Notes: generated by a model not told the origin, from the letters alone. A stretch of DNA of 64,000 nt from Struthio camelus (GCF_040807025.1 NC_090944.1:111166238-111230237), one strand, 5' to 3'; positions 50,524-63,795 are shown, counted from the stretch's first letter. A program made the numbers and translations.

Positions 50524-50571
50524 ATTTTCAAAGCTTTTCTTTGCAGACTACTGTAGAGAGACTGTTATAAG
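50524..50571 (+). other. Putative plus-strand exon B
   Basis: This is a 48-base block between the CACTAG acceptor and a perfect donor (ATAAG followed by GTAAGTACA). Joined to exon A, the reading frame stays open through the whole block (FSKLFFADYCRETVI). A shorter version from 50547, after an internal TTTGCAG, would hit a stop in that frame. No downstream exon was identified. Confidence 0.4.
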
Positions 50572-53500
50572 GTAAGTACAAATACTTTTTCCCTCTCGTT
50601 ACATAAACAGCTGGTTTAGAAAGCTTGTGGAGAGTTGACATCAGCCACAAAAACTACATGGTGACTTTTAATTAACAAATGATACATATAGAGCTCTAAA
50701 AACCTTCAGGTTTTTTAATAGTATTTTTACTCCATAAATATTTTACTCAATATTTAAAAACCTTGCTATCTCACTTTTTGAATTCTGTGAAAATGTGTTC
50801 TTCCACACCATCCCAAAGTAAAATAAAAACTTTTTAGTTGCTGTTAGGAAATCTGTGACAGCAACACAGGCTAAAACTAGACCTTTTATCTCGCATACCT
50901 TTGGCTTGAACTTTTGATTCAGAAGTGCCGAAGACACCTGAAGGCTGCAGCGGGTTCTTGAACAGCATGAAATCACATCTTCTGTGGCCCAGCATGACAC
51001 CTCTTCTATGCCACTCCTCGCCTGCAACAAGAGTCTTTGGGCCTCCTGGCTTTCGAAAGAAATAAGAATAGTATTATAGGTTATCTTTTTCCCTCGGTGC
51101 AGCTTCCTTTCTCCCAAAGACACAGCAATGCCTGTAAACATGCACTCGTATTTTTCCCTTGGACTCTTCACGTATTAGGTTACATGACCCTTCTGAAGAC
51201 AAAATCTTTTGCTAGGGCTTTTATAAAGGAATTCTTCCATTGAATTGGATGGAATGGAAATTAGTTCACACCTCTCTCAGGTACTATTTCAGGCTCTCAG
51301 CAGACTCAGGAAGACACTTTTACTGTTGCATTTGGTTCATATTTTTAGCCTTTTTTTACCGTAAGAAGACTTTTGTCTTTTTGAATAAAAGTCATCACAT
51401 GATGCCCTAGATTTAAGCTGTCTATGGCTTATTCCAGTCCTGGAGCGATTGTATAGAATCTTTTTTAATGGGCAAGTGATGATCAATTTCACACAATACC
51501 ATTCCAACACTAAATAGACTAATTTAAACACTAAATGTTTAAAGGGAAAATTAAGTAAAAATGCTGCTATAATTTTAATAAAAGTACTGTTTTTGAATAA
51601 AAAAGCTAAATGTCAAAGTGTAATTTCTATGATGACTGTACAGTTTCCACATGATAAATAAAGTACATGTGTTTTAAAATAAAAACTAGAATAAGCTCCA
51701 CATACTTCTTCAGCTGTTGCTTAATATATCTGGAATATATTAAAAAGTCATATTCAGTTATAACTCAAACAATGCACACGTCATAAAATATACAATCTTT
51801 GTACAGAGGACTAACGCATACTCTGAGTTAGTTTTTCAAAGGGGCACACTCCCAGTGTGAGTGCCACTGAACCCAGTATAGACACAGCAAATTGTGTATT
51901 TGACTTCTGTTTCAGAAGACGAAAATTCCTTCCCTAAATTCAACCTTCTTGGCTGCGCTGTCTTTCCAAATATTGTCCTTAAAGAGTAAGAGTTGCTACC
52001 AGCATAGCTTGCTTTTTCTGTTCTGTTATGACAGCTTTACTCTACCTGAGGTTAATGATGTAAAACTGGAACGACAAAATTTCTGTAAATTAATGACAGT
52101 AAGAGTTTCCCTTGTTCACAGGCAGTTCATTCATACCTTTCCAAGCCGATGACAAAGATTCCATTGACTTTGGTAATGGCAGACTTTTACCTATACAAAA
52201 TCCAGATTTTTGACCCTATCTTTAAAGTGCACATATATTCTTGCAGTTAAATATTGCTCCATAAAACTTTGAAAAATAGGCTGTATAAAAACACAGAAAA
52301 TATCTGTACTGTCTTTTTGGGGCAATTTATTCTTTTAGATGCAGACAGACACAAAGGGTATGGCTATTGGGTTTTGGTTATTTGAATGCAAAGATGTTTG
52401 GCCTCAATTCAAAGCACAGACCAAATCTAAAAGGCAGTGAGATACCCACATGATCAATCACACCTTGTTTATCTTTAGTGCAGCATGGGAACAAAGATCA
52501 ATAATTTGTTCCCCTTAAGGCTTTATTCAGGTTCCTCTGAAAAACAGTGCAAAGATACACACAGAGCTGAATTTGAATACAGGATTTCTGAGATGCAGCT
52601 AGGAAGCTAGTGCCTCATATAAGGTTTATTTCTTAAATCTTCTTACTAATAAAAATCTTCCTTCCACTCTATGCATCTCCATTCATGCTAGGTTCACATT
52701 TAGGGTTCAATCTTGGAAATCTCTCTTTATACTAAACCAATATAATTCACCTACTCACCAATAAGATGTAGTAGAGAATAATTCTCTAATTGTTTATCAA
52801 GAAGAAGGAATAAAACTGGTACAGACTGTGAAAGTCTAGCATAAATATTTATTTGTTCCTTTCAACTGTTTTATTACTTCCTTGCTATTTAACTGCAAGT
52901 TTACTTAACAAAGGGAGCAAGTAATAAAGTGCTTTACTAATAACTGCAAACTCCTAACATTAAGTTGGCAGAAACAATCCATTTTTAATAACAGTCTGTC
53001 TTGGTAACCTTGTATTTTGACCCAAGGTGAAAGGTGAAGATTAAATCTCCTCCACCTTTCTGAATGCAGCTGCTGTGCACACAGACTTTAATTGATGTGA
53101 GACTTAGCTTTGTAACTCAAGACCATCTCCCGCCTGCAGCACTGAAAACGTGCAATTCAAGGCTCAGTTACTGCTGATAGCAGGTCCCTCTCAGCTGATG
53201 GTTTGGACAGGAGAATAAACTCTTTGTGATTAGCTATTCTCCATTAGCGTAACTTTTCTCTTCTTCATAACTCCAGTAGTCAGGTCAGGCCCGTAATGAT
53301 GGCCTTTCAGCAGGAAACATTATAAAGGGAAACAAACTGAAAAATGTGATAAACAGCCCATGGGTGAACAAAGCTGTAACGCTGGAACAGAGATCTACTT
53401 GACACTCGCTAGACAATGTGTAGGTGTGAATTTTTCTGTGGGGAGAGGGATTTGTACAGATATAATTCCTTTTTTTTTCAATTCTGTTTTGCACTTGACT

Positions 53501-54943
53501 GAACATAGGGTAAGTCCCCAAATCCAGAGCAACTCCTTCATTTTCTCCCCATCTATTCTGCAAATATCCAGGAATTAATGTGATGGCCTTGGCAACATAG
53601 TAGGTCTGATTAGGTTTTTCTGAGAATATTAAACAAGGCCTTCAAGGTCTAAACTCATAGCCTCTATTGCTTGAACTAGTATTTTCAGTACTGGCCTAGA
53701 AACTTCTCTCTGAAATCAGGGACCAAATCAAGACCTAATATATAAAGCGATGGACGTGATAAGATTCTATGAGTGTCCTAGAAACTTACACCAAATCTGT
53801 TGATTGGTAAGAGTATCTGAAAGCATTAGGAGCTAAATCATTTTACATTTCTTATGTGAATTTGAATAAACAAGTAACAAAGACTTGGTGAACTGCACTG
53901 TGTAGTCTTCTCAGAAACTTAGACTTTGCCCTTCATGAAACTCTAGTCACAAAGCAGCATTTCTAACATATGACAACCAAATGCACGTGTTGAGGTTAGA
54001 TGGAGGACCAGTATGTCATATACACATTGGACTTATTACTTCAAAACTAAAAGAAATTAATGTTTTGATCTGTACTGGCAATGATGAAAATTGTGCAAGA
54101 ATATTCCCATAATACTGCACTAACTTTTTCATACAGAACTATAAAGTTAACATGTATTATATATGCATGATCTAAACAATCTGTGTTGTGTGCCCTGGAA
54201 AAAGACAGGAAAAAACAGCAAAACCAAGGAGCAGCATGTGTTTCCAACCTAGTCTTTCACTTCATATCTTTCTGGCAGGTCTACTTATTTTAGAGAAACC
54301 TGGCTTCTATGTGCTTGTGGTTTTAATTCCAATGCCTGGTAAAATTTAGACTTCCAATCAATGGCTGAGTTTAGAGATCCAGATTACCAAAGTGAAGACT
54401 TTTTTTTTTTCCCTACTGCCTGCCAAGATCAAGTGATAAGAATGGGTGTGCTCTGTGGTTTTTAGAATACTCAATAGTTTGTGTAATTAGATAGTATGAT
54501 GTTTAAAGACTCGTGCAGTACAAACTATGCTTGAGCTACAGGGACATTTCTGATGAATCTCAAATCAGTCCAGTAATTCCTTGAGACTCCAGATGCTTTC
54601 ACAGAGCAGCATTACCAAAGATTCACCAAGTATTATAGTCTTAATTCAGGCAATTCAGGGACTTTAGGAGTTTTTTTCCCCCCTTCACCCTGAATAGAAC
54701 ATTTTAATGTGAGAATTACAGACCTTTAAAAATAAACCATCCTCAGATTATCCTTTAAAATTTATTAGCATCTCCAAGGAGGGAAATTTAAAACTGACCT
54801 TCATAAATCTGAGAGTTAAACTCATGAAACAAGAAAATCAAGATACGTAATGATGATGAGCATGTGCTAAACATTGCTAGATTTGTCAATATTTTTAAGA
54901 GTTCTGAGCAATTAGTGCTGAGCAAAAAGTGCTCTAGAGGACG
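50572..54943. other. Non-coding stretch without supported genes
   Basis: A 142-codon minus frame at 50743-51171 includes a cysteine-rich segment and ends near a donor-like AAAG/GTATGC, but its phase does not fit the next minus-strand candidate. A minus donor-like TATTG/GTGAGTAGG at about 52758 borders a 27-base block too short to judge. Nothing else is recognised. Confidence 0.5.
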
Positions 54944-55026
54944 CTACTTGAGCAGGGAGGTTGAACTAGATGATCTCCAGAGGTCCCTTCCAACCTCAAC
55001 CATTCTGTGATTCTGTGATTCTGTGA
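54944..55026 (+). mobile_element. CR1 retrotransposon 3' terminus (5'-truncated)
   Basis: The plus strand reads CTACTTGAGCAGGGAGGTTG, AACTAGATGATCTCCAGAGG, TCCCTTCCAACCTCAACC, then ATTCTGTG in just over three tandem copies. This is the diagnostic 3' end and octamer tail of avian CR1 non-LTR retrotransposons. Only about 80 bases are present, typical of severe 5' truncation during target-primed reverse transcription. Divergence from the family sequence is low compared with the two older CR1 fossils in this window. No coding sequence is carried. Confidence 0.95.
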
Positions 55027-58000
55027 AGAGGGGTCTTCTGAATTGTTCTTTGCAGTGGAGATGATCTTGGGCAATTGACTTTCAGAATTTGGAAACTGCC
55101 CTCTAACTTCAGTTACTTCCATTTTTAAATGTCCATAGCTAAACAGGGATGTTGAACCCTAGGCTGCAGATTCACATCACCTCTGAATACCAGAGGCTAA
55201 GACTGTGCCTAAAACATTGGTATAATGAAAGAACAGTTTTGAAAATGGAGTCCTCTGCAGACTTCTGAGCCCCTTCTCTGAAGCAAGAATAAGTCTGCTT
55301 AACTACCTATACACAAGGAGGAAAAGCACCACCAGCCAGCATATTCTTAAACAGCTTAAGAGCCTCATCAGGAGCCTTTCTCAGAAGGGCATGTGATTCC
55401 ACTTCCTAGTTATGTGTGTTGTACATAGCTTAGAAACATGAGTATTTGGACCTTACTGTTCATATATGCTACATTTGCACCATCAAAAACAGGAGACACT
55501 GAAAACAAGAGATCCAATGCCACCTGCTCTGTTGCTTTATTATACTGGCTGGTAGAGTGAAGTTAATAGGCCGTGCAGAAGAAGAGACTACTCACTTTAG
55601 AAGTGAGGGATAAGCGTGGTGATGAAGACATTTCAGACAGAGAAGTCTCCCAACAAAGTGACATGAAGGCAAGTGTGGAAAAAGTTGCCAAGTTAATTAT
55701 GCAGCTTAGGGAGTTTTTACTGGGATTGATAGGCTAGAAGCAAATTTCAGGGTCCTTCCAACCCATTAAGCAATGTCTTACAAGGGGGCCTAATTGGATA
55801 AGATTTGAGCTTAGTATTGAAGGAGCGTCTACCGGACCTTACTGGCTCACAGGTTCTATGAGGGGTCAAAAGGACTCAGGAAAACTCCTCTCAAAGGAAG
55901 GCAAATGCAATTAAGAGTATTTACTAATGGTTGGAATAGCACAAGCAGACCATAAGGCTTGACTGGGATTCATAGGTACCTACGAAATAAAAACATAAAT
56001 TTGACTTTATTTTGCAGATTCAAACAGTTACTTGTGAGGCAGATATAAATAAGCATGTGCCCTCTTTCCCAGGAACAAACAATCATTGGTGAACAAAAAG
56101 GGGAAGAAATGTAAAGACCAGATGTTGTCTATAAATGTGGCTCTGTATGAAATAAAACCTGTCAGTTTAACCTAATAAAAAAACTCTTTTCAGAGTTTCT
56201 TAACCCTGAGATTAAACATGTGTGATACAGAATTTGGAAACTTCCAGCCAATAAAGCATTAGTACAATTCTGGTATATCAAATTAATTTGGCTACGTAAT
56301 TATTTACTATGCAAAGTGGTGTGAACTAAACCCTCTTTATTCATCTCATGGGCCCAAGTCCCCAGATTTATTCAGATGCTTGTCTCTCAGTGGGAGTTGT
56401 CTGTTTAAAGTACTTTTGAGGGTCTGGACTATGGCTCTCAGCTCTTCATTGACTTTAAAAATGTGGTGTGACTGCTTTATGCAGAGAGGGACTTTGACCC
56501 AAAACAGCATCTTTGTAAGAGGATTAGAAAAATTCCGTTCTTTTAATGACTGGCTGGATGTTTACTCTCCTTTACTTAATGCTCTTTGTCTGTTATTCTT
56601 AATTATAAGCATAAATGCTTTAAACCAACGTTGTAAGTAATCTGTCATTTTATCCAAGGTTTTGTTGAATGGTTCTTTTGAAATGATCTGATTATTGATT
56701 TCTTTAGGAGACCATTCAACTAAATTCCCATGCCTGGTAGTATAATGGCACCGCTACCATTTTGGGAAAGTTCGCCTAAGATTTGTGGTAATGAGTTTTC
56801 CATAGTGCTCGCCCAAAAGAATAAGGAACTTCACTGTGGGGTGAGGATGTGCATAATGTAGCCAGAAAAGGCTAGCACAAAAACTCTCTCCTAACATCAT
56901 TAATGTTGCCTGGCAATTTGTGCCACGTTTTGTTGTTGTTCCAAACGCTGTTGTTTTTGTAGGGCACTAATAGAGATGGAAAATTTTTCAAAAATCCTGT
57001 GCACCAGTCAACTCCATTGGATCCTCAGTAATTCTGAAAGCACGCTCCCTATTTATGTACCTACAGATGGACTTGGCACCTAACATAGTTCCTTAACAAT
57101 CCTGGTTAAGGACTAAATTTCAACCCACTAATATAGTTCCATGTTACAGGATAGTGTGTGATAACAGGCCTTTTAAAGCAGCCGAGATGAATTTTGTAAT
57201 TTAGAAAATGACTCTGAGGAACCATTTGTCAGTTTAATGAAAATCTGAAACTACAGGTTTACATAATAGAATTAATTGTAATGGCTCTGCTGGAATGATT
57301 TCTTTCAGATGGGTTATTTGAAGGCTTGAAAGAGGGATTTCACAGCTGAAAGAAAGAAAGGATTTATCCTAAGACCCATGTAAGCAAAACACGTTTAAAT
57401 TTCATAATACACTGCCTCTGACTCTGTGGGACTATTGTTTTCACATGTCTTGAGATCCAGGAGATACTTTTATTCACAAGTCTATTCAAGAATATCTTGA
57501 AAGAATTCAGTGCTCTCCTAATGCAGGTGTTCGTCATCTGCAGATGGCAAAGGACTTATTAAAATGTGACCTTATAGAGTTACAAAGAGCTACATGGGGT
57601 TGTGTAACATCCCCACAAAGGTGGAGCTATAAACACAAAAAGTGTTTCTAGCAAATGGAAAAGATTCAAGCTTTTAACAGGCGAGACTGATGGAAAAATT
57701 ATAAAATATTGTATAGCTCAAAGTGAAGACTATCACTCAGGGAGCTGCAGAGAACGGTCAGCCTCTCTAAATCAAAACTTCATTTCCCAATGGAAGTGGT
57801 GACCTAATGAGAGTAAATAAGTCTGAATGTTCCTGTGAGCTAATTTACTGTTGACACTCTAAAATATTATCACTATCAGTTGTGCTTTCCACTCTTCATT
57901 TCTCTTCACTGCTTGATGTTAACTTCTGAGCAGTGTGTGTGTATACGTGTGTAGGATGTACAATACTTTGGGCTGTGGCTCCCCCTACCCACATGATCAT

Positions 58001-60102
58001 TGCCCTTCTGTCCTTCAAAAAGAAGGTCATTTTTATTACTTGCTGGTTTTTTTCTCAGTGATTGGAATGATTCTTTCAGTCTCTTGGTGGGGAACAAAAC
58101 AAAAATATTTTGTTTTCTAACAATTCTATCCTAACAGGACTGTTTCACACTTACTAGCATAAGAAGGGCAATGTTAATATCAGGCAGCAAAAAGAGTGTC
58201 TCAGCTAAACCCTTTTATGAAGTACAAAAACATACAAGTTTGATCCCATATGGCTACTGCTCTCACTGGTGACTTCTTGGCCAGTAAGCTGTGCTGGTGA
58301 TTGGAGAGCTATACTTAACAGGCAGGAACAAATTACACGGCCACAGATGCAGCAGCACATCTGATGTACTGAGAAAAGGAGCAGGTGGGATGAAGGTCCC
58401 AAAGCTCTGACCAAAACTGCAACAAATAAACAGCAACAGTAGATAGTGTGACATGTGTGAAGGGCGAAAGGCAGTACAGTGTGACATCTTTGCCATAAGG
58501 ACTAGCTAGGCCAACTGACAGCTCATATCCTTTTCTCTCACAGCTGTAGCTACCATATTGTACCTACATTTTTCCTTAAAATACTGCTGAGTATTCAATC
58601 TGCAAACACTGAAGTCTGTGATCGAGGCAAGTACTTTTTAGTGCATGAACTATGCAGGACATTAAAATACAAATCCTGATATTGTTACAAGACTAATTCC
58701 TCAATCCTTAGTTTGAAACCTCCCACATCTTCTCTAGGGCATTTATTAAAAAATGCATACATACTTTCCAGTATGTGCAACTGTTGCTCTGTGTCCTGCT
58801 ATATTGCAAAAACCAAGATGTAAAGTAAGGTGTTTATTTGCCTTCTGCTTCTCAGGCTATAATTTGCTTTGGGGGAAAAAGAAAAAGGTTAAACCACATT
58901 TCTGAACTAGAAGCCTAAAGTGTTATTGTGGTCATAGCAACACTAGAACTGTAAGAGACATAGCCATCTCCACTGTGTGATTTAAAATAAAAAACATAAT
59001 TATCATTGTCTTATGGTAGCAAGGTAGATAATTATGCATTGCATTTGCGCCACTACACAATTTGTTCCAAATCTGTTATTTGACAAGTGTAGGAAAGCAA
59101 AGCCAGCGGCTGGTATTTAAGGGAGTGTCTTGGGAACTGCCATAAGGTAAACAGAAGTTAGTGAATCTCTAACCCATAAGGCCAAACTACAGAAGCTGGG
59201 CAGTGTTAAATACATCCATTGCCAACCTGTGAGCCACCTGCAACTTCATCTCAGTGAAGCAAGCAGCAGTGCTTAGCAAACCTCAGTTTTATAGAAAGTA
59301 TATTTCTGTCTAACCTTTTTTCCCCGAAGGGTACGAAATACTGCTTTGAAGCAGCATGACGATAAAGCAATGATAATAATAAGACATTAGCCTCTCTAGT
59401 ATGGTTTTGCAGCTAGGGAGTGTATTTTTGGTTCAGCTGCCTTGTATAGGAAAAAATTTGCCTCTTAGATTACAATTTACCCTGTATTACTTTGTTTATA
59501 ACATTTCTCCACCCTCCTTACCACCCAGAGTGAAAGAGAGTTCATGACACTTTTGATGTGTACTTTACAAAGAGTGCATTTTAAATAAGCCAGGGAGGTT
59601 AACTCAAGATCCTTTAATCCTAGTATATATCTTTGTTAAGGAGACATAGACCAAACCACTGAAAACCCAGCTAGAAAACAGGTTTGAGTAAATCCCTCAC
59701 CCTGAAAGAAGCCCCCTCAGACCAAATTTAGTGATGTAAATTCAGTTTCTTTTTGCAAAGAGACCAGTCGGGTGGGGGAAGGCGATTCACTTGCATCCAA
59801 GTTTTTGCATAGCCTAGCCTTGCACTTTCAGTCACCAGATCTGGGGAGGGCTCATGCTACCTGCCCGTGAAATATGGAGGGGCTGCACTAAAGAAACATC
59901 ATGCTTCCAGAAGTACAAGGAAAACTGGATTTTGTCTCCTGCACAATGGAGATGCAAGCCCAGTCAAGTCTCATCACGGCAAGGGGCAGGGGAGAAAGCA
60001 GAAGCTGGGGTAGCGCCTGGCTTGCTGCTCCATCAGCTGCAAGGCAGAGGGAAGGGGCTGAGGGTGATGATGATGACCACTGCTGAAGGCTGTGTGTCTC
60101 TC
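55027..60102. other. 5-kb non-coding stretch without supported genes
   Basis: Short frames only. A tRNA-like run near 56730-56765 was examined and not accepted. No recognisable repeats apart from small homopolymers. Confidence 0.5.
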
Positions 60103-60117
60103 CAGCAGCAGCAGCAG
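60103..60117 (+). repeat. (CAG)5 trinucleotide run
   Basis: Five CAG units lie in a somewhat GC-richer patch (59.85-60.3 kb) that also contains a short TGATGATGATGA run at 60064-60076. Overlapping short frames here encode Q or L runs from the repeat and are not supported as genes. Confidence 0.8.
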
Positions 60118-62872
60118 CCTGGCGTAGCAGAATAGGAAGCTGTGCCATAGCTGTGCGCTGAGCCTTGTAGCTGGCTTGGGTGACTGCCCACCCTCCTTAC
60201 GATGACAGCATGCTCTGAATATGCCTCCTTGCAAGGAGGAGGGTGCACAATCTGTGGAGGAGCAGAAGGTCTAACAGTGACAGTGGAACACCCTCCTCTC
60301 CATTAGGCAGATCTACTGACAGGAAAGTTCTCGAAGATGCATTGGTATATTTGAGCAGAATTGACTGAAAATAATTAGCCCTGTCCCTCTTCCCTATATC
60401 TTTATAATATAATGGTTTATTACTCAAGTTAAAGGACATCAATATTTATGCATACAAGTGCTGCACTGTAAACACTGCCCCAGTTGACCTTCTTTGATGT
60501 CTACAGTAAGCCTTGAGAAAATAAACCATTTTGGTTACAAATGACCTCTATTACCTTCAGTGACAGCTATATGTATGTCTTCTACTCATTAAGTGAAAAT
60601 GAATGGGCTAATGGACTGTACTACTCTACCTGACATTGTTCTGTCTCCATCTGAACCAGTTTTAAAGCCACCAAGATTCCAGTACAGTTAAATTCACTTC
60701 AGTCCAGTTAAATCCATTCCAGTCAGACACTTAAAAATCTCACGTATTTTCTCCATCAGCATTTGCCTCTGGTTTGGAGCGACCAGTCCCAGGAAAGAGT
60801 ATGGCATAACTGTACAGCAAGTTATAATATTTTGAGTCTGCAGTTCAGTTGTACCATATCATTTCAAAATTTCTTTTTTATAGAGCAAAGTATCATAAAT
60901 ACCATGATCAGAAGCAAACAATATAAAGGGGTAAATACCTACTTATACAAAGGACCATGTGAATTTAAGTTTAGCTCTATGAAAGAATGTTTTCTTTCTC
61001 AAAAAAGAAAGCAAACTGACTTGGGGAAGGTGGAGAAGAAAAGGGACTTTTTTTTCCTACTAAAACCTTAAACATTTCAACAGAAATAACAGTTTAATTG
61101 TAGAATGTTTGTCAGGCATAAAAAAGCCAAAACAAGTTTTACTATTGTTGATTTGTGATTTTTTTCCTCACATGGTCTCTGCACACTTTTCTCTGCATTA
61201 TAATGAAAAGACATGCCAATTAAATTAAAAGCAAGTCACAACCCTGAACTGAATCTAGTGATCCAGCACAACCAAATTAGCATCTCATAAAAAGGTTTTT
61301 CAGTCTTTATTAAGATAAAAACCTTTTTTAAAGTGATGACATCTCCTCCGTGTTCTTTTACATCAACCTGAAAACCTAGCATTGGAGAAAGTAGTAAATA
61401 TCTTCAGCAGCATATAAAATATGATAAAATAGCTGGTAGAGGAATTTATCAACCTTATGAATGTTTTTGGAAAGTAAGTTCAGCTAAAATGAACTGAAGT
61501 CTCTTCAGGCTAGAAAACGTTCATTCCTAGACATGTCATCATGCCTATAGGTGAGGGTCCTAATCCTGTGCACTTGGTTTGGTAATTTTCCAATAGCAAC
61601 ACATATGCTGTCAAGATAAGATAATAAATTTTCAAGATGTCCTTCTGTGAATTACTGATACAATCTCTGATTAATTAAAATGTTTTAATAACCCAATTAA
61701 TATTTCACTAGGAATTTGGTTTGCCCTTTTTACATTTTTTTTCTCCTAGGTAAGTGTCACATTTTGCTGCGTCTTATTTTTGTGTCAGGACACAAATTCT
61801 AGTCAGTTTTGCTTCCCAGCAATTTTGCATTATTGTTATTTTGATGTTTTCCAGAACTGATGGGAAGTGTTTACGGTAAAGAGACACTACCCACTTAAAG
61901 CTGCTTCTCAGTCCAGAGGTTGTATGCCTCCTCATGTTACAAGCAGCACCTAAGATTAGCAAGGGCCAGACTCCTTGCAGAGCCAGGAAACCTCAAAGAA
62001 GCACAGAGTGATAACTCCTGCAGTGCTGCCCTCCTGCCAGGTGTGCACAGGGAGAAGGTCACGACAACCTTCTCCATGTTGCAGATTCCTTCCTGCTGTT
62101 TGCCAGAAGCATTTACGAATGGCATCTTAATTCCCCCTATAAACTGTAAACCTGCCTGGAAACAACTTACAGAAAGAGTTCAGATACACCAAGTACCAGA
62201 AATGTACAGAGGGACAGGGGACTTCAATTCTAATATACAAAAAATGCAAGAAGCGTGGACCCCACAAGCCTCAGCTAAGACACTGCCTTGCATCACCCTC
62301 TTCTCAGGTCCTGGTCAGACCATGGCAGAACACACAAACAGGGGAAAAGCAAGTAAAACAAACAAACAAAAGCCCCAGGAAGCCCTGTTTCGACAGCAGC
62401 TCTGCCCTGCTGCCAAACCACTAGTCTGAGGAACAGAGCACTCTGGTAAAGCTAAGTTCGAGGATTTTTGGATTCACGTCTGATACAGTTGGAGGACCTC
62501 CTGGCTGAGCTGTATAGGGCAGAACAGCTCTGGGAAGGAGAAGCAGCAGAGGTAGGGAACAGAGTACGTCCATTATGATTTTACCATGATTTTTGGTGGC
62601 CATTTCCACCAAAGTGGACTGAATTGCCTCTGATATAGCACTGTTAGGGGACAGCTCTCTGGGATGGTTTGAAAAAAACAAAACAAAAATTATATTGTCT
62701 ACGTGTCTTGCCATAGTATCTGGATCTCACACAATTGCAGAGTCATGCCACGGCCTAGGATCCAGATATCCCTGGTCTATTGGCCTGTTACGTCTGTGGG
62801 TAGGCTGCCCAGGAACCGAACAAATCCTACTAAGAAAAGGCCTCCTTGACATCTGACCTACACCATTCTCAC
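60118..62872. other. Non-coding stretch without supported genes
   Basis: An imperfect tandem of CCAGTnnAGTTAAAT-type units lies at about 60680-60725. The longest open frame in the window (169 codons, plus, 61920-62429) is here but contains no recognisable domain or promoter context. I treat it as chance. Confidence 0.45.
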
Positions 62873-62960
62873 CTGACGCAGCGAACTGAACATACGTCTA
62901 TATCCAATGACAAAGAAGTAACCCCAGATTCCAGACAATAGTTGTGGTTCCATGAGCCTC
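62873..62960 (-). CDS. Putative coding exon, protein unknown
   Basis: On the minus strand an acceptor (CACCTCTGTTTCCAATTAAG) precedes an 88-base open block ending at a strong donor (CTGCGTCAG followed by GTGAGAATG). It starts in phase 2 and ends in phase 0. The 29 residues RLMEPQLLSGIW then GYFFVIGYRRMFSSLRQ include an aromatic, possibly membrane-associated segment. If real it could be an upstream exon of the gene hinted at by the 50.1 and 48.4 kb candidates, but intervening exons were not found. I do not recognise the protein. Confidence 0.3.
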
Positions 62961-63224
62961 CTTAATTGGAAACAGAGGTGCCCAAAAGTCAAATATCCAA
63001 GACTGAAATCAAAGTTTTCAAAAGAGCACTTACCAGGAATATCTGCTTTCCTTACTATTAAGGCCTGCATGTGGCCTGCATGTAAGTTATACCTTTAGAG
63101 ATGCAAATGAAATTTTAAATATTTGTTGGTTAATGGTCTCAACTGCATTTTTAAAATAAAAATACACATATCTTCTGAATAAAAATGACAAATTCATGTT
63201 AGCATCAATGATTTTTCTCCACAC
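62961..63224. other. Non-coding DNA
   Basis: A minus donor-like CCTG/GTAAGTGC at about 63033 has no convincing partner. Confidence 0.4.
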
Positions 63225-63263
63225 CTTCTCCCAGTCCTTCTCCTCCTCTTCTCCCAGTCCTTC
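63225..63263 (+). repeat. Duplicated CTTCTCCCAGTCCTTC (23-bp period)
   Basis: The 16-base motif occurs perfectly at 63225-63240 and 63248-63263, separated by TCCTCCT. Confidence 0.9.
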
Positions 63264-63569
63264 AAGGAATATTGTCTAAATACTCTCCAGGGATAGTCTC
63301 TGCTCCTGGAATGCATATGAATCTCCTATTAGTGTCAGGGAGAGTTATGTCTGCATATCACAGAGAAGAGATACCTAAATAATTCATTAGACCCCCACCG
63401 AAGTATGTTTTCCTTGATGAACAGCTACTATCAACATTTGTGGAAAGGTCCATTTCTAAATATTTTTAGAAACTAAGCAACTGTTCCAGTTATTAAGACT
63501 CTGCTTACAATGCAAGTGATTTAAACCGGAGAAACGTGGACAGCACTGATTCTGGAAGATTTTCTACAG

Positions 63570-63590
63570 CAGCATCAGTTACTGATGCTG
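63570..63590. repeat. Near-perfect palindrome with 10-bp arms
   Basis: CAGCATCAGT (63570-63579) and ACTGATGCTG (63581-63590) are exact reverse complements around a single T. No known binding site was recognised. Confidence 0.9.
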
Positions 63591-63679
63591 ACACAGGAAA
63601 AATACTGGGAAAAGGCAATCAATAGGGCTACATTTTGACTTGATTTAATTCATTAATATTTGAAAACAAGTAGGACTGG

Positions 63680-63795
63680 TTTGCCCCAGGGACTGGTAAC
63701 AGGATACAAGCCTTTCACCTCTAGGTCAGCAGTTCAAAGCCAGCTCTGGTCAGTACTGACTGAAAGTCATTACTATCTATCTGAACATGCAACAA
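63680..63795 (+). mobile_element. Possible ancient sauropsid repeat
   Basis: CCTTTCACCTCTAGGTCAGC followed by AGTTCAAAGCCAGCTCTGG and TCAGTACTGACTGAAAG resembles an old repeat I remember from reptile and bird DNA. AGTTCAAAGCC looks somewhat like a tRNA B box, so a SINE origin is conceivable. Borders are not visible. Confidence 0.35.

Noticed and set aside
50743..51171. 142-codon minus frame with cysteine-rich stretch
   Set aside because: The possible exon within it ends in phase 0, while the next minus-strand candidate starts in phase 2. The candidate acceptor has a poor pyrimidine tract.
56730..56790. tRNA-like string CCTGGTAGTATAATGG
   Set aside because: It resembles a tRNA A box, but no cloverleaf, acceptor stem pairing or GGTTCRANTCC B box follows.
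61920..62429. Longest open frame in the window (169 codons, plus)
   Set aside because: Composition is unstructured, with low-complexity K/N/T stretches near the end. I see no domain, splice context or promoter. This length can arise by chance in 64 kb on six frames.
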